Positions 1 through 5,907 of a stretch of DNA of 10,327 nucleotides are shown piece by piece. The first letter of the stretch is position 1. The number at the start of each line of letters is the position of its first letter. Origin of the DNA: an uncultured Anaerosporobacter sp. (GTDB lineage: Bacteria > Bacillota > Clostridia > Lachnospirales > Lachnospiraceae); the NCBI GenBank assembly GCA_945787925.1, contig CALZJY010000044.1, forward strand, positions 1 to 10,327, written 5' to 3'. Made by a program: the position numbers and the translations under genes. The notes beneath the pieces were generated by a model. The model saw only the letters and a list, made by a program, of their open reading frames with translations, searched no databases and was not told the origin of the DNA.

Positions 1-746
1 AATACGAAAATAAGCAATTAAAACTCACAAAACAAGGCCTGATTCTTGAACGAATGGCCGTTGGTCTTAGCGCCAGCTCCAATCGATTTAAGGCCATGAT
101 TCAAGAGTTAGAAAAAAAGCAAAAAAATTTCAACATTGGGGTAACTGCAACCGTAAGTGAATATATGATATCACGCATCCTTACGCCATTGCTAAAGGAG
201 GATCCCGATTTAAACGTTCATGTACGCACAGACTCCGCACCAAACTTGATCAATCAGTTAAAAAACGGAACCATTGAATGTGCCTTTATCGAAGGACCGT
301 TTAATGGGCAAGAGTTTAGATATCATAAATTTATCACTGGCTCTTATACGCTTGCAAGCAAGAACAAGCTTACTTGCACAGAAGTAAAAGACCTGTTAAC
401 GGAAACCATCATTACAAAAGAACCTGATTCTTCTGGTTTCCAATTACTCTCCCAAGCATTGATCCAACAAGGTAGCGATATCTGCGATTTCGCAAATCAT
501 GTTTATACCAACGATCCTAACCTAATCAAACAACTTGTGTTAAATGGTTCGGGAATTGGTCTCTTATATAAAGAGGCGATTCAGAAAGAATTAGACGACG
601 GCCTTTTATACGAAGTCCCTCTTAACCTGAATCTCACACAAGATTTTCATTTTATCACGCTAATGGATAATATGTTCTTTGATGCTTATGATAAGTTTTT
701 TGACTTTGCTTGTAATACATACCATCAAGAAACAACAAACCCCTAA
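1..746 (+). CDS. LysR-type transcriptional regulator, C-terminal part (5' end outside window)
   Basis: The frame is open from the left edge (first full codon at position 3) to TAA at 744-746, giving 247 visible residues. The first ones, YENKQLKLTKQG, match the wing that closes the LysR N-terminal helix-turn-helix, so roughly the first 45-55 residues are missing. The ATG at 54 is therefore internal and not the start. A linker helix (about visible residues 20-55) leads into a periplasmic-binding-protein-like effector domain beginning near NFNIGVTATVSEYM. The segment NGSGIGLLYKEAI is the usual late LysR effector-domain motif. LysR proteins are cytoplasmic DNA-binding regulators, usually tetramers, responding to small molecules. 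The effector and targets cannot be read here because the divergent neighbour is out of view. The family call is firm; the specific function is unknown. Confidence 0.9.
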   Translation, partial: YENKQLKLTKQGLILERMAVGLSASSNRFKAMIQELEKKQKNFNIGVTATVSEYMISRILTPLLKEDPDLNVHVRTDSAPNLINQLKNGTIECAFIEGPFNGQEFRYHKFITGSYTLASKNKLTCTEVKDLLTETIITKEPDSSGFQLLSQALIQQGSDICDFANHVYTNDPNLIKQLVLNGSGIGLLYKEAIQKELDDGLLYEVPLNLNLTQDFHFITLMDNMFFDAYDKFFDFACNTYHQETTNP

Positions 747-757
747 TACAGCCCTAT

Positions 758-782
758 GAGAAAACTTCCCTATAGTTTTCTC
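758..782. repeat. Short AT-rich inverted repeat after the LysR gene
   Basis: GAGAAAACT at 758-766 is repeated inverted as AGTTTTCTC at 774-782, a perfect 9-bp stem with a 7-nt loop. It lies 11 bases after the LysR stop and just before the stronger GC-rich terminator. It has no T-tract of its own. It may protect a 3' end or be accidental. Confidence 0.5.
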
Positions 783-793
783 CGTTCTCACTC

Positions 794-837
794 AAAAAGC
801 CCCAGCCTCCTTTCCCAAGGAAGCTGGGGCTTTTTTT
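794..837. terminator. Two-way intrinsic terminator between LysR gene and ABC permease
   Basis: AAAAAGCCCCAGC (794-806) pairs with GCTGGGGCTTTTT (823-835), and an inner CCTT/AAGG stem closes the loop. A run of T (831-837) follows on the + strand and a run of A (794-798) precedes it, so the hairpin can end transcripts from both sides. On the - strand the permease stop codon (836-838) overlaps the tract. Confidence 0.9.
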
Positions 838-2089
838 ATTCTTTTTCGCTGACTAAGCGTCTTAATACATTTCTTAATTTCAATGGATTTCCATAGTGAA
901 GCGTTCCAAAGCGATATACCTTTGCTCCGATGATTCCAGTAAGCACACAAGAAGCAATCAGGATAAGCGCTGAGACAATCAGTTCTACCACCGTTACCGT
1001 TCCCATTGCAGTACGGATAATCATCATATAGCTTGCTGTAAATGGAATAAAGGAAGTGATGCGAATTAGCATTCCATCTGGTTCCTGAAGGCCAAACATG
1101 GCAATCATAAAGCCTACGATAAATACCATCATGACCGGTCCTACGGACTTACTGATATCCTCCGTCTTCGATACCAATGCACCTAAGGAGGCATATAGGA
1201 AGCTGTAGAATAAGAATCCAAACACTACGAATACCGCAAATACGATGAGTACCGTATTCGGAATATCAAAGATGCTTCCTAACATTCCTGTAAGCTTGCT
1301 GCTCCATACGGATGCATTGGCACGATAGGAAACAAGCCCAGCCCCTAAGATGATGCCGATTTGCAGGAAGCTTGCAATTGCTCCCGCACATACCTTGCCA
1401 AAGATCAGATAATCTGGTTTGGAGCTTGTAATCAATACCTCGATGGCACGATTGCTCTTTTCAGATGTCACGCTGACTGCGATCATCTGTCCATAGAAAA
1501 TGATCATAAAGTAAATGACGAAAATCAAGATATAGGTATAGGCATAGCTTCTTACACTGTCTTTCCCTAGTACTTTCTGATTGGATACAATCGGTGTATT
1601 TAATACTTCTTCCATCTTTTCTACATCAATCTTATTCTGATTCATGTAGTTTGCTCTATTATAGTAAGAGAGGATTTCATCAAACATCTCTGTATTTGAA
1701 TCGTACATCTTAGAGTTATTTACGATGTAATCATACGTACTAGCATTCCTTACTACAAATCCTGCTTCCGCAGTCTCTGCCTTTACTTCGTCCTCTAATT
1801 TCTTTTCATCAGAAACAATCTTCCAAGTCCATTCTGGATATTTCTTGTCCAAATATTTGGTATCCTTAATGATTCCTGCCTCATCAAAAATTAAGAGGCT
1901 GTCCTTTTTCCCTTGCTCTTCCGAAGCCACCGCTCCGTCTTGCTTCGTGCCCTCATCCTCTCCAAAGAAACGAGGAATACAAAGCCCCACTCCTAATACT
2001 GCTGCCAACAAGACGGTAGCTAGTATATATCCTTTATTTTTAAAATAAGAATTTAGTTCAAATCGGATCACGGTCCATAACTGCGTCAT
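836..2089 (-). CDS. ABC-2 type exporter permease (NatB/YhaP-like)
   Basis: This 417-residue membrane protein has the layout of the ABC-2 permease family: a cytoplasmic N-terminus, one helix at about 22-38, a large charged extracytoplasmic domain (about 40-180), then a cluster of about five or six hydrophobic segments between 183 and 395. The motif SEKSNRAIEVLITSS after the second helix is the conserved cytoplasmic coupling segment of the family. Length matches Bacillus YhaP-type proteins (about 420 residues) better than NatB. It should form the channel half of an export pump with the ATPase encoded just upstream. The two genes are separated by 2 bases, and its ribosome site (AGGTG, 2097-2101) lies in the last codons of the ATPase gene, which points to coupled translation. 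The substrate is not readable; Na+ export is known for NatAB, but equating the two would be a guess. Confidence 0.88.
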   Translation of the reverse strand: MTQLWTVIRFELNSYFKNKGYILATVLLAAVLGVGLCIPRFFGEDEGTKQDGAVASEEQGKKDSLLIFDEAGIIKDTKYLDKKYPEWTWKIVSDEKKLEDEVKAETAEAGFVVRNASTYDYIVNNSKMYDSNTEMFDEILSYYNRANYMNQNKIDVEKMEEVLNTPIVSNQKVLGKDSVRSYAYTYILIFVIYFMIIFYGQMIAVSVTSEKSNRAIEVLITSSKPDYLIFGKVCAGAIASFLQIGIILGAGLVSYRANASVWSSKLTGMLGSIFDIPNTVLIVFAVFVVFGFLFYSFLYASLGALVSKTEDISKSVGPVMMVFIVGFMIAMFGLQEPDGMLIRITSFIPFTASYMMIIRTAMGTVTVVELIVSALILIASCVLTGIIGAKVYRFGTLHYGNPLKLRNVLRRLVSEKE

Positions 2090-2091
2090 TC

Positions 2092-3003
2092 TTAATCACC
2101 TGCTTTCTCAACAAAAATATCCGTTAAGGATGGTTCATAGATTCCAAATCTCTGAATATCTAGCTTGTGGTCTAACAGTGCTTGAAGGATTTGGTTCTTC
2201 TTCACTCCTTGTTCCATACGAATTACGATATAGTCTTTCTTCACCTGTGTGATGGCAAATAAGGAAGCAAACTGCTCTTTGCAGAAACGTGCAAGCTCCT
2301 CTCCGCTCTGGCCAACGACACTAAAGGCAAGTTGGTCTCTACCAAATTCCTTCTTGATTTCTTTTAGCTCTCCCTTTAATACGACCTCTCCTTTATTGAT
2401 AATTACGATATCATCACAAAATTCTTCTACATAGCTCATTTGATGGCTAGAGAAGATTACGATTTTTTCTTGTTCAATCAATTCTTGGATGACGTCCTTT
2501 AAGATTTGAGAATTGACCGGATCTAATCCACTGAACGGCTCGTCTAGGATCACGATTTCCGGATTGCATACGATTGTCTGGGCAAGCTGTACCTTCTGTT
2601 GATTTCCTTTTGACAATGTCTCTAACTTTTTGCCTGCGTATTCTTCCACGCCTAAGCGCTTCAGCCAAAATAAGGCACTCTCCTTTGCCTGTTTCCTTGG
2701 CATTCCTCTGAGTCCTGCTAAATATACAATCTGCTCTATCAGGGTACGTTTCGGATATAACCCTCGTTCTTCCGGAAGGTATCCAATCTGATGCTTACTC
2801 GGAACAAATGGTGCTCCATCTAAAGAAATGGTTCCACTATTTGCCTTAAACACATCCATCAAAATACGGATCGTCGTCGTTTTTCCGGCACCATTACGAC
2901 CAAGAAGGCCCAATGCCCTTCCGCTTTGTACTTCGAAGCTAATTCCATGAAGAACCTCTTTCTCGCCAAAGCTTTTATGTAACTGTTCCACTGACAAGCG
3001 CAT
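2092..3003 (-). CDS. ABC transporter ATP-binding protein (NatA/YhaQ-like)
   Basis: The protein is 303 residues, full length for the family. Walker A is GRNGAGKTT at 35-43, the ABC signature is LSKGNQQK at 130-137 (the variant usual in YhaQ-like ATPases), Walker B is VILDEP at 151-156 with catalytic Glu155, the D-loop is SGLDP and the switch His is 187 (SSHQM). The Q-loop region reads IGYLPEERGLY, with Glu where many ABC ATPases have Gln; this is common in the subfamily. About 90 residues after the nucleotide domain form the C-terminal extension seen in drug/ion exporter ATPases (DUF4162-like). It is the cytoplasmic motor for the downstream permease and the first gene of a two-gene operon. A purine-rich ribosome site (GAGGG) sits about 8 bases before the ATG, and a promoter lies at 3048-3077. 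Substrate unknown. Confidence 0.93.
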   Translation of the reverse strand: MRLSVEQLHKSFGEKEVLHGISFEVQSGRALGLLGRNGAGKTTTIRILMDVFKANSGTISLDGAPFVPSKHQIGYLPEERGLYPKRTLIEQIVYLAGLRGMPRKQAKESALFWLKRLGVEEYAGKKLETLSKGNQQKVQLAQTIVCNPEIVILDEPFSGLDPVNSQILKDVIQELIEQEKIVIFSSHQMSYVEEFCDDIVIINKGEVVLKGELKEIKKEFGRDQLAFSVVGQSGEELARFCKEQFASLFAITQVKKDYIVIRMEQGVKKNQILQALLDHKLDIQRFGIYEPSLTDIFVEKAGD

Positions 3004-3047
3004 ACTTCCGTCCCTCTCTCATTTAATATTTTTCCATTAATATGTTT

Positions 3048-3077
3048 ATTATATGTTTATTTTGGCATGAGAGTCAA
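3048..3077 (-). promoter_or_regulatory. Sigma-A-like promoter of the ABC exporter operon
   Basis: Read on the - strand, TTGACT (3072-3077) and a perfect TATAAT (3048-3053) are separated by 18 bases. Transcription would start near 3041, leaving a leader of about 38 nt before the ATPase ATG at 3003. Confidence 0.75.
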
Positions 3078-3093
3078 TATAATCGACCAAAGT

Positions 3094-3106
3094 GTGTGTT
3101 CCACAC
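3094..3106. promoter_or_regulatory. Small palindrome upstream of the exporter promoter
   Basis: GTGTG (3094-3098) and CACAC (3102-3106) form a perfect 5-bp dyad around TTC. It lies about 17 bases upstream of the -35 box of the exporter promoter, a position suited to an activator or repressor. The neighbouring Lrp-type regulator is one candidate binder, but nothing in the sequence proves this. Confidence 0.3.
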
Positions 3107-3121
3107 GCTTCTTTTTAGGGT

Positions 3122-3171
3122 GTTTTTTGTTGCATCGGGGATTCTTCGCAATTTTCTATGCAACAAAAAAC
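3122..3171. repeat. 14-bp perfect inverted repeat between lrp and the exporter operon
   Basis: GTTTTTTGTTGCAT (3122-3135) is repeated inverted as ATGCAACAAAAAAC (3158-3171) around a 22-nt loop. The right arm contains the A-run that serves, on the - strand, as the U-tract of the lrp terminator, so the two structures share bases 3165-3171. Confidence 0.7.
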
Positions 3172-3201
3172 GTGCTGTCTGCATTGTTGCGGACAACACG
3201 T
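3165..3201 (-). terminator. Intrinsic terminator of the lrp-type gene
   Basis: Bases 3170-3183 and 3188-3201 form a 14-position stem with one A/C mismatch and one G-U pair around a 4-nt loop. On the - strand six T follow (complement of 3165-3170). The stem begins 5 bases after the regulator's stop codon. This separates the regulator transcript from the exporter operon. Confidence 0.85.
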
Positions 3202-3206
3202 CTTTG

Positions 3207-3647
3207 TTATAAATCTTTGATTTGAATTCCTCTTGGTTTCACTGCTGTAGAGAATACGATCTGTGTCGAAGTATTACCAAACTTCTGCAACTGGCCGATG
3301 AAGGAATCTAACTCCATCGTACTTGGGAATGCTACCTTGATCAACATGGAATACACTCCTGTAACGCAATTGCATTCTAACACATTGGGACAGGATTCAA
3401 TAAATGGGTAAAATGTATTCTTTAGCTTTGGCGTCATTTCAAGATTAATAAATGCGGTAATGTGGTATCCAAGCTTTAACATATCGACTTCCGCTTGATA
3501 TCCAGTAATATACCCCTCTTTTTCTAAGCGTTCAATTCTTGATGAAACTGCTGGTGAAGATAAAAAAACTTGTTCTGCTAATTGCTTTAAGGAATATCTT
3601 GCATTCTCCTGTAGCAATCCAATTAGCTTCATATCTATTTTATCCAT
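3207..3647 (-). CDS. Lrp/AsnC family transcriptional regulator
   Basis: At 146 residues the protein has the standard length for the family. An N-terminal helix-turn-helix (about 4-55) opens with MDKIDMKLIGLLQENARYS and includes LAEQVFLSSPAVSSRIERLEKEG, the classic AsnC-type recognition region. The C-terminal half (about 62-146) fits the RAM effector/oligomerisation domain. Such proteins bind DNA as dimers or octamers and usually sense amino acids; the ligand cannot be deduced here. The start is supported by an AAGGAAGG ribosome site 5 bases before the ATG. It lies upstream of the ABC exporter genes on the same strand but has its own terminator, so it is a separate unit that could control the exporter, itself, or distant genes. 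Its leader carries two stem-loops. Confidence 0.92.
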   Translation of the reverse strand: MDKIDMKLIGLLQENARYSLKQLAEQVFLSSPAVSSRIERLEKEGYITGYQAEVDMLKLGYHITAFINLEMTPKLKNTFYPFIESCPNVLECNCVTGVYSMLIKVAFPSTMELDSFIGQLQKFGNTSTQIVFSTAVKPRGIQIKDL

Positions 3648-3671
3648 ACTATCCTTCCTTTCTTCTCTTAC

Positions 3672-3718
3672 AAACTCGGTTTCTTCTTATTTTTGACACT
3701 CGAAACCACCTTGAGTTT
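3672..3718 (-). repeat. Bulged stem-loop in the lrp leader
   Basis: AAACTCGGTTTC (3672-3683) can pair with GAAACC (3702-3707) and GAGTTT (3713-3718), two perfect 6-bp stems separated by a 5-nt one-sided bulge, with an 18-nt loop. It lies between the terminator-like hairpin and the ribosome site of lrp, and ends about 24 bases before the start codon. Confidence 0.5.
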
Positions 3719-3720
3719 TT

Positions 3721-3761
3721 AAAAAAAGACGGACCATATGCATGCCTACATATGCTCCGTC
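3721..3761 (-). terminator. Terminator-like hairpin in the lrp leader (possible attenuator)
   Basis: GACGGA (3728-3733) pairs with TCCGTC (3756-3761) and CATATG (3735-3740) with CATATG (3749-3754), with a single C/C mismatch and an 8-nt loop. On the - strand it is followed directly by seven T (3721-3727). No T-tract follows on the + strand. Since no - strand gene lies upstream, it would end an lrp leader transcript or an RNA coming from the spacer. Confidence 0.7.
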
Positions 3762-3784
3762 GCATTTCCGTTATATCTAGCCCT

Positions 3785-3813
3785 ATTATATCCATATACT
3801 TCCTAAGATACAA
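3785..3813 (-). promoter_or_regulatory. Candidate promoter for the lrp-type gene
   Basis: On the - strand TTGTAT (3808-3813) and TATAAT (3785-3790) are 17 bases apart. The -10 box is perfect and the -35 matches only its first three bases. A start near 3778 would give a leader of about 131 nt, with the terminator-like hairpin starting only about 17 nt into the RNA. Confidence 0.55.
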
Positions 3814-3951
3814 GTATTTTTTTACTTTATTTAATTAAATTGGCCATAGTACTTAATTTTATGCTCTATTTTTTTTAATTTTACAGCTTTTTGTACGAAA
3901 GAATCTAATTATCCTAACATTCCTCAAGCTATTAACTCTTTCTTAAACTTG

Positions 3952-3970
3952 TTGTACACTTATTGCACAC
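3952..3970 (+). repeat. Tandem 8-bp near-repeat over the PAP2 -35 box
   Basis: TTGTACAC (3952-3959) and TTGCACAC (3963-3970) differ at one base and are spaced exactly 11 bp, one helical turn. The second copy contains the -35 hexamer. This spacing is typical of tandem sites read from one face of the DNA; the binder is unknown. Confidence 0.4.
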
Positions 3971-3991
3971 CGAAAAGCCATATGATATAGT
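3963..3991 (+). promoter_or_regulatory. Promoter of the PAP2-like gene
   Basis: TTGCAC (3963-3968) and TATAGT (3986-3991) are separated by 17 bases. A start near 3998 gives a leader of about 24 nt that contains an AAAGG ribosome site at 4007-4011. Confidence 0.65.
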
Positions 3992-4021
3992 AAGCGTAGA
4001 TTTAAGAAAGGTTGGTTAAGA

Positions 4022-4687
4022 ATGAAATCCATACTAAAAAAATACAGCCATGCATGGGTGTTGCTATATTTCTTTATTTATCTTCCTTGGTTCTTATGGC
4101 TAGAAAAAACCGTGATAACTGACTATACCAATGTAGGGTCCCGCTTTGATGAGCTGATTCCATTTTGCGAATTATTCGTCATTCCATATTTCCTTTGGTT
4201 TGCTTATATTGCAGTTACCATTGCATACTTTTTCTTTACTTCCAAACAAGACTTTTATAAATGCTGTGCATTCCTGTTTATCGGCATGACGATCTGCCTT
4301 ACGATCTATACGATTTGGCCAAATGGGCAAAACCTTCGCCCTACCAGCTTTACAAGGGACAACCTGTTAATCGATATCGTAAAGAAACTCTACTCTACCG
4401 ATACGGCAACCAATGTATGTCCTAGCATCCACGTGTTTAACTCAATCGGAGCACATATTGCTATTACACATAACAAACAACTTTCCTCTCATAAGTGGAT
4501 TTTACATGGCTCCTTGATTTTAACGATCCTAATCAGTATGTCTACGGTGTTCTTAAAACAACATGCCATCTTCGATGTGGCTTGTTCCGTTGCATTAAGC
4601 GTCGTGATGTACCTTGTCGTGTATAAGATTGATTATTCGAAACTATTTGTAACGAAGAAATCCAAAAAAGACGAACCCCTTTGGTAA
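4022..4687 (+). CDS. PAP2-like membrane phosphatase/phosphotransferase (PAP2_3-type motifs)
   Basis: The 221-residue protein is strongly hydrophobic, with helices at about 12-28, 50-72, 80-98, 160-178 and 184-202. Three motif regions in PAP2 order are visible: NGQNLRP at 101-107 (phosphate-binding C1-like), CPSIH at 133-137 (C2, His137) and STVFLKQHAIFDV at 174-186 (C3, His181 and Asp185). The usual Arg after Ser in C3 is Thr here and PSGH is PSIH; both changes occur in the PAP2_3/inositol-phosphorylceramide-synthase-like branch. The likely job is moving or removing phosphate on a lipid or isoprenoid carrier at the membrane; the substrate is not readable. It is a single-gene unit with its own promoter and converges on a glycosyltransferase gene. 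Its last eight codons also form part of a terminator. Confidence 0.82.
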   Translation: MKSILKKYSHAWVLLYFFIYLPWFLWLEKTVITDYTNVGSRFDELIPFCELFVIPYFLWFAYIAVTIAYFFFTSKQDFYKCCAFLFIGMTICLTIYTIWPNGQNLRPTSFTRDNLLIDIVKKLYSTDTATNVCPSIHVFNSIGAHIAITHNKQLSSHKWILHGSLILTILISMSTVFLKQHAIFDVACSVALSVVMYLVVYKIDYSKLFVTKKSKKDEPLW

Positions 4688-4705
4688 AGGGGCTCGTCTT
4701 TTTTT
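4664..4705. terminator. Two-way terminator shared by convergent PAP2 and glycosyltransferase genes
   Basis: AAAAAAGACGA-CCCCTTT (4664-4682, one unpaired A) pairs with AAAGGGG-TCGTC (4686-4698, one mismatched C) and the T-run 4699-4705, around a 3-nt loop. T-tracts face both ways. The left arm is the end of the PAP2 reading frame, and the right tract reaches the glycosyltransferase stop codon at 4704-4706. Confidence 0.92.
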
Positions 4706-5723
4706 AACTGAATCCGATGATTTTTCGACTTAACTGATATCCAGTAATGATAAACTTTCTTCCTATGTTCGTTCTTCTCCATTGCATGATTCGTCCTAGC
4801 AATGTCTTTCTTACTAACACGTACAGTTCCTTATTTTGCTTCCTTAGAAAGGCCCAAATCTCATCGATTTGTCTTAAGTCCTCGTTCGTTCCTTTGCGAA
4901 TTAACAATACGGTACAGATCGTCATCATGATCGTAATATATTTAATCATATAATTCCTTAGCTTACGACTGGCAACGGAAGAGAGTTCCGTACTTGTAAT
5001 CATGGCTCTTGTGACGCGTAGCTGTTGGTCCATTCTGCCCATCATTACGGTCTCATTTACCGATTGGTCATCTCGACCAATAAAGTAACGATAAAAGTCC
5101 TCATTTAGGTATACCATCGTCTTTACATAGGATAATGGATGATATACGAAAATGTTATCTACATAGAATGTATGCTTTGGAAGCACCAATCCGCAGTCAC
5201 GAAGCATTTGTGTTCGATAGATTACGGAATGCATAAGAATGAACTGGCTTTGTCTGAAGTGCTTGATTTCCTCCCAGGAAAATACCCTGTTTTGAGGAAA
5301 TACGTTGGAGTAATTCACAATCGTCTGCTTTCCTTCTGCCTGACGTTCATATACATAATTGGCTAGGAACATGTCGATTTGCTGTTCACGCTTCGTATAA
5401 TAACGAATCACTTTCAGGATTCGTTTTAATGCAGCTTCATTTACCCAATCATCACTATCTACCACCTTGTAATATAGGCCTGTGGCATTTCTTAGTCCTG
5501 TATTTACGGCTTCTCCATGTCCTCCATTTTCCTGATGGATGGCACGAATTATCGTTGGATACTTTGCTGCATATTCCTCTGCAATCTCCCTTGTACCATC
5601 CTTCGATCCATCATTTATGATTAGGATTTCTACCTCTTCCCCGCCAGTAAGAAGTGTCTCAATGGCATGGGACATATAGCTTTCGGAATTGTAACAAGGA
5701 ATTGCTACTGACAACAATTTCAT
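4704..5723 (-). CDS. Family 2 glycosyltransferase (GT-A fold)
   Basis: The protein is 339 residues. The N-terminal ~95 residues carry the GT2 pattern in order: the nucleotide-binding strand AIPCYNSE (7-14), NDGSKDGT (37-44), QENGGHGEAVNTGL (64-77) and the metal/nucleotide-sugar DXD in VVDSDDW (87-93). FYVDNIF at 186-192 supplies a plausible acceptor-side acidic residue (Asp189). A hydrophobic stretch at about 258-275 (YMIKYITIMMTICTVLLI) may touch or cross the membrane. It should transfer a sugar from a nucleotide donor to a cell-envelope or exopolysaccharide acceptor at the inner face of the membrane; donor and acceptor are unknown. The ATG has only a modest GGTG ribosome site 8-9 bases upstream, and no clear promoter is visible. 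It stands alone on the - strand, downstream of the deo operon terminator. Confidence 0.87.
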   Translation of the reverse strand: MKLLSVAIPCYNSESYMSHAIETLLTGGEEVEILIINDGSKDGTREIAEEYAAKYPTIIRAIHQENGGHGEAVNTGLRNATGLYYKVVDSDDWVNEAALKRILKVIRYYTKREQQIDMFLANYVYERQAEGKQTIVNYSNVFPQNRVFSWEEIKHFRQSQFILMHSVIYRTQMLRDCGLVLPKHTFYVDNIFVYHPLSYVKTMVYLNEDFYRYFIGRDDQSVNETVMMGRMDQQLRVTRAMITSTELSSVASRKLRNYMIKYITIMMTICTVLLIRKGTNEDLRQIDEIWAFLRKQNKELYVLVRKTLLGRIMQWRRTNIGRKFIITGYQLSRKIIGFS

Positions 5724-5858
5724 TTTTATTTCACCATCTTAATTGCTTGATCAATTTCTTTCTACTTTATTGCTGTTAGAGTATTCCATAAATAGGCACC
5801 CTGTATTCATTCTTTTCCATTTTATCCATTTGCTGAAAATAACGCAAGCAAAACATAG

Positions 5859-5887
5859 AAAGGGAGCAGCCTCTCGGCCGCTCCCTT
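5859..5887 (-). terminator. Terminator-like hairpin at the end of the deo operon
   Basis: AAGGGAGC (5860-5867) pairs with GCTCCCTT (5880-5887), and inside it GCC (5869-5871) with GGC (5876-5878) after one mismatch, leaving a TCTC loop. On the - strand the following tract is a broken TTTCTATGTTTT, so termination may be incomplete. Confidence 0.65.
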
Positions 5888-5888
5888 C

Positions 5889-5907
5889 CCATGTTTCTAA
5901 AACATGG
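5889..5907 (-). repeat. Hairpin centred on the pdp stop codon
   Basis: CCATGTTT (5889-5896) and AAACATGG (5900-5907) form a perfect 8-bp stem whose 3-nt loop is the stop codon itself (TAG on the - strand, 5897-5899). It sits one base from the terminator hairpin, giving two stacked stem-loops at the 3' end of the operon. Confidence 0.6.

Larger units (their letters stand above)
3938..4010. repeat. 10-bp inverted repeat flanking the PAP2 promoter
   Basis: CTTTCTTAAA (3938-3947) is repeated inverted as TTTAAGAAAG (4001-4010), with the whole -35/-10 region between the arms. The arms are 53 bases apart. They could be half-sites for a looping or dimeric regulator, or chance in AT-rich DNA. Confidence 0.4.
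3648..4021. other. 374-bp AT-rich divergent spacer between lrp and the PAP2 gene
   Basis: No gene is supported in this stretch. It holds, from left to right, a bulged stem-loop and a terminator-like hairpin in the lrp leader, an lrp-side promoter, a very AT-rich core (about 3814-3900) in which I see nothing definite, and then the PAP2 promoter with its repeats. An open + strand frame crosses part of it but runs back into lrp antisense and resembles nothing. Confidence 0.6.

Noticed and set aside
54..746. The ATG at 54 as the start of a short 230-residue protein.
   Set aside because: The frame is open upstream to the window edge and encodes the LysR wing motif, so the gene begins outside the window.
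3702..3720. On the - strand AAGGTGGTTTCGAG resembles the T-box sequence AGGGTGGTACCGCG at about 10 of 14 positions, upstream of a regulator gene.
   Set aside because: It lies after, not before, the terminator-like hairpin. I see no Stem I or specifier loop, and the following stem has no T-tract. Treated as chance similarity.
3539..3838. Open + strand frame of 99 codons starting inside lrp and running through the spacer.
   Set aside because: It begins antisense to lrp, crosses a promoter and terminator-like hairpin, lacks a ribosome site and resembles no family.
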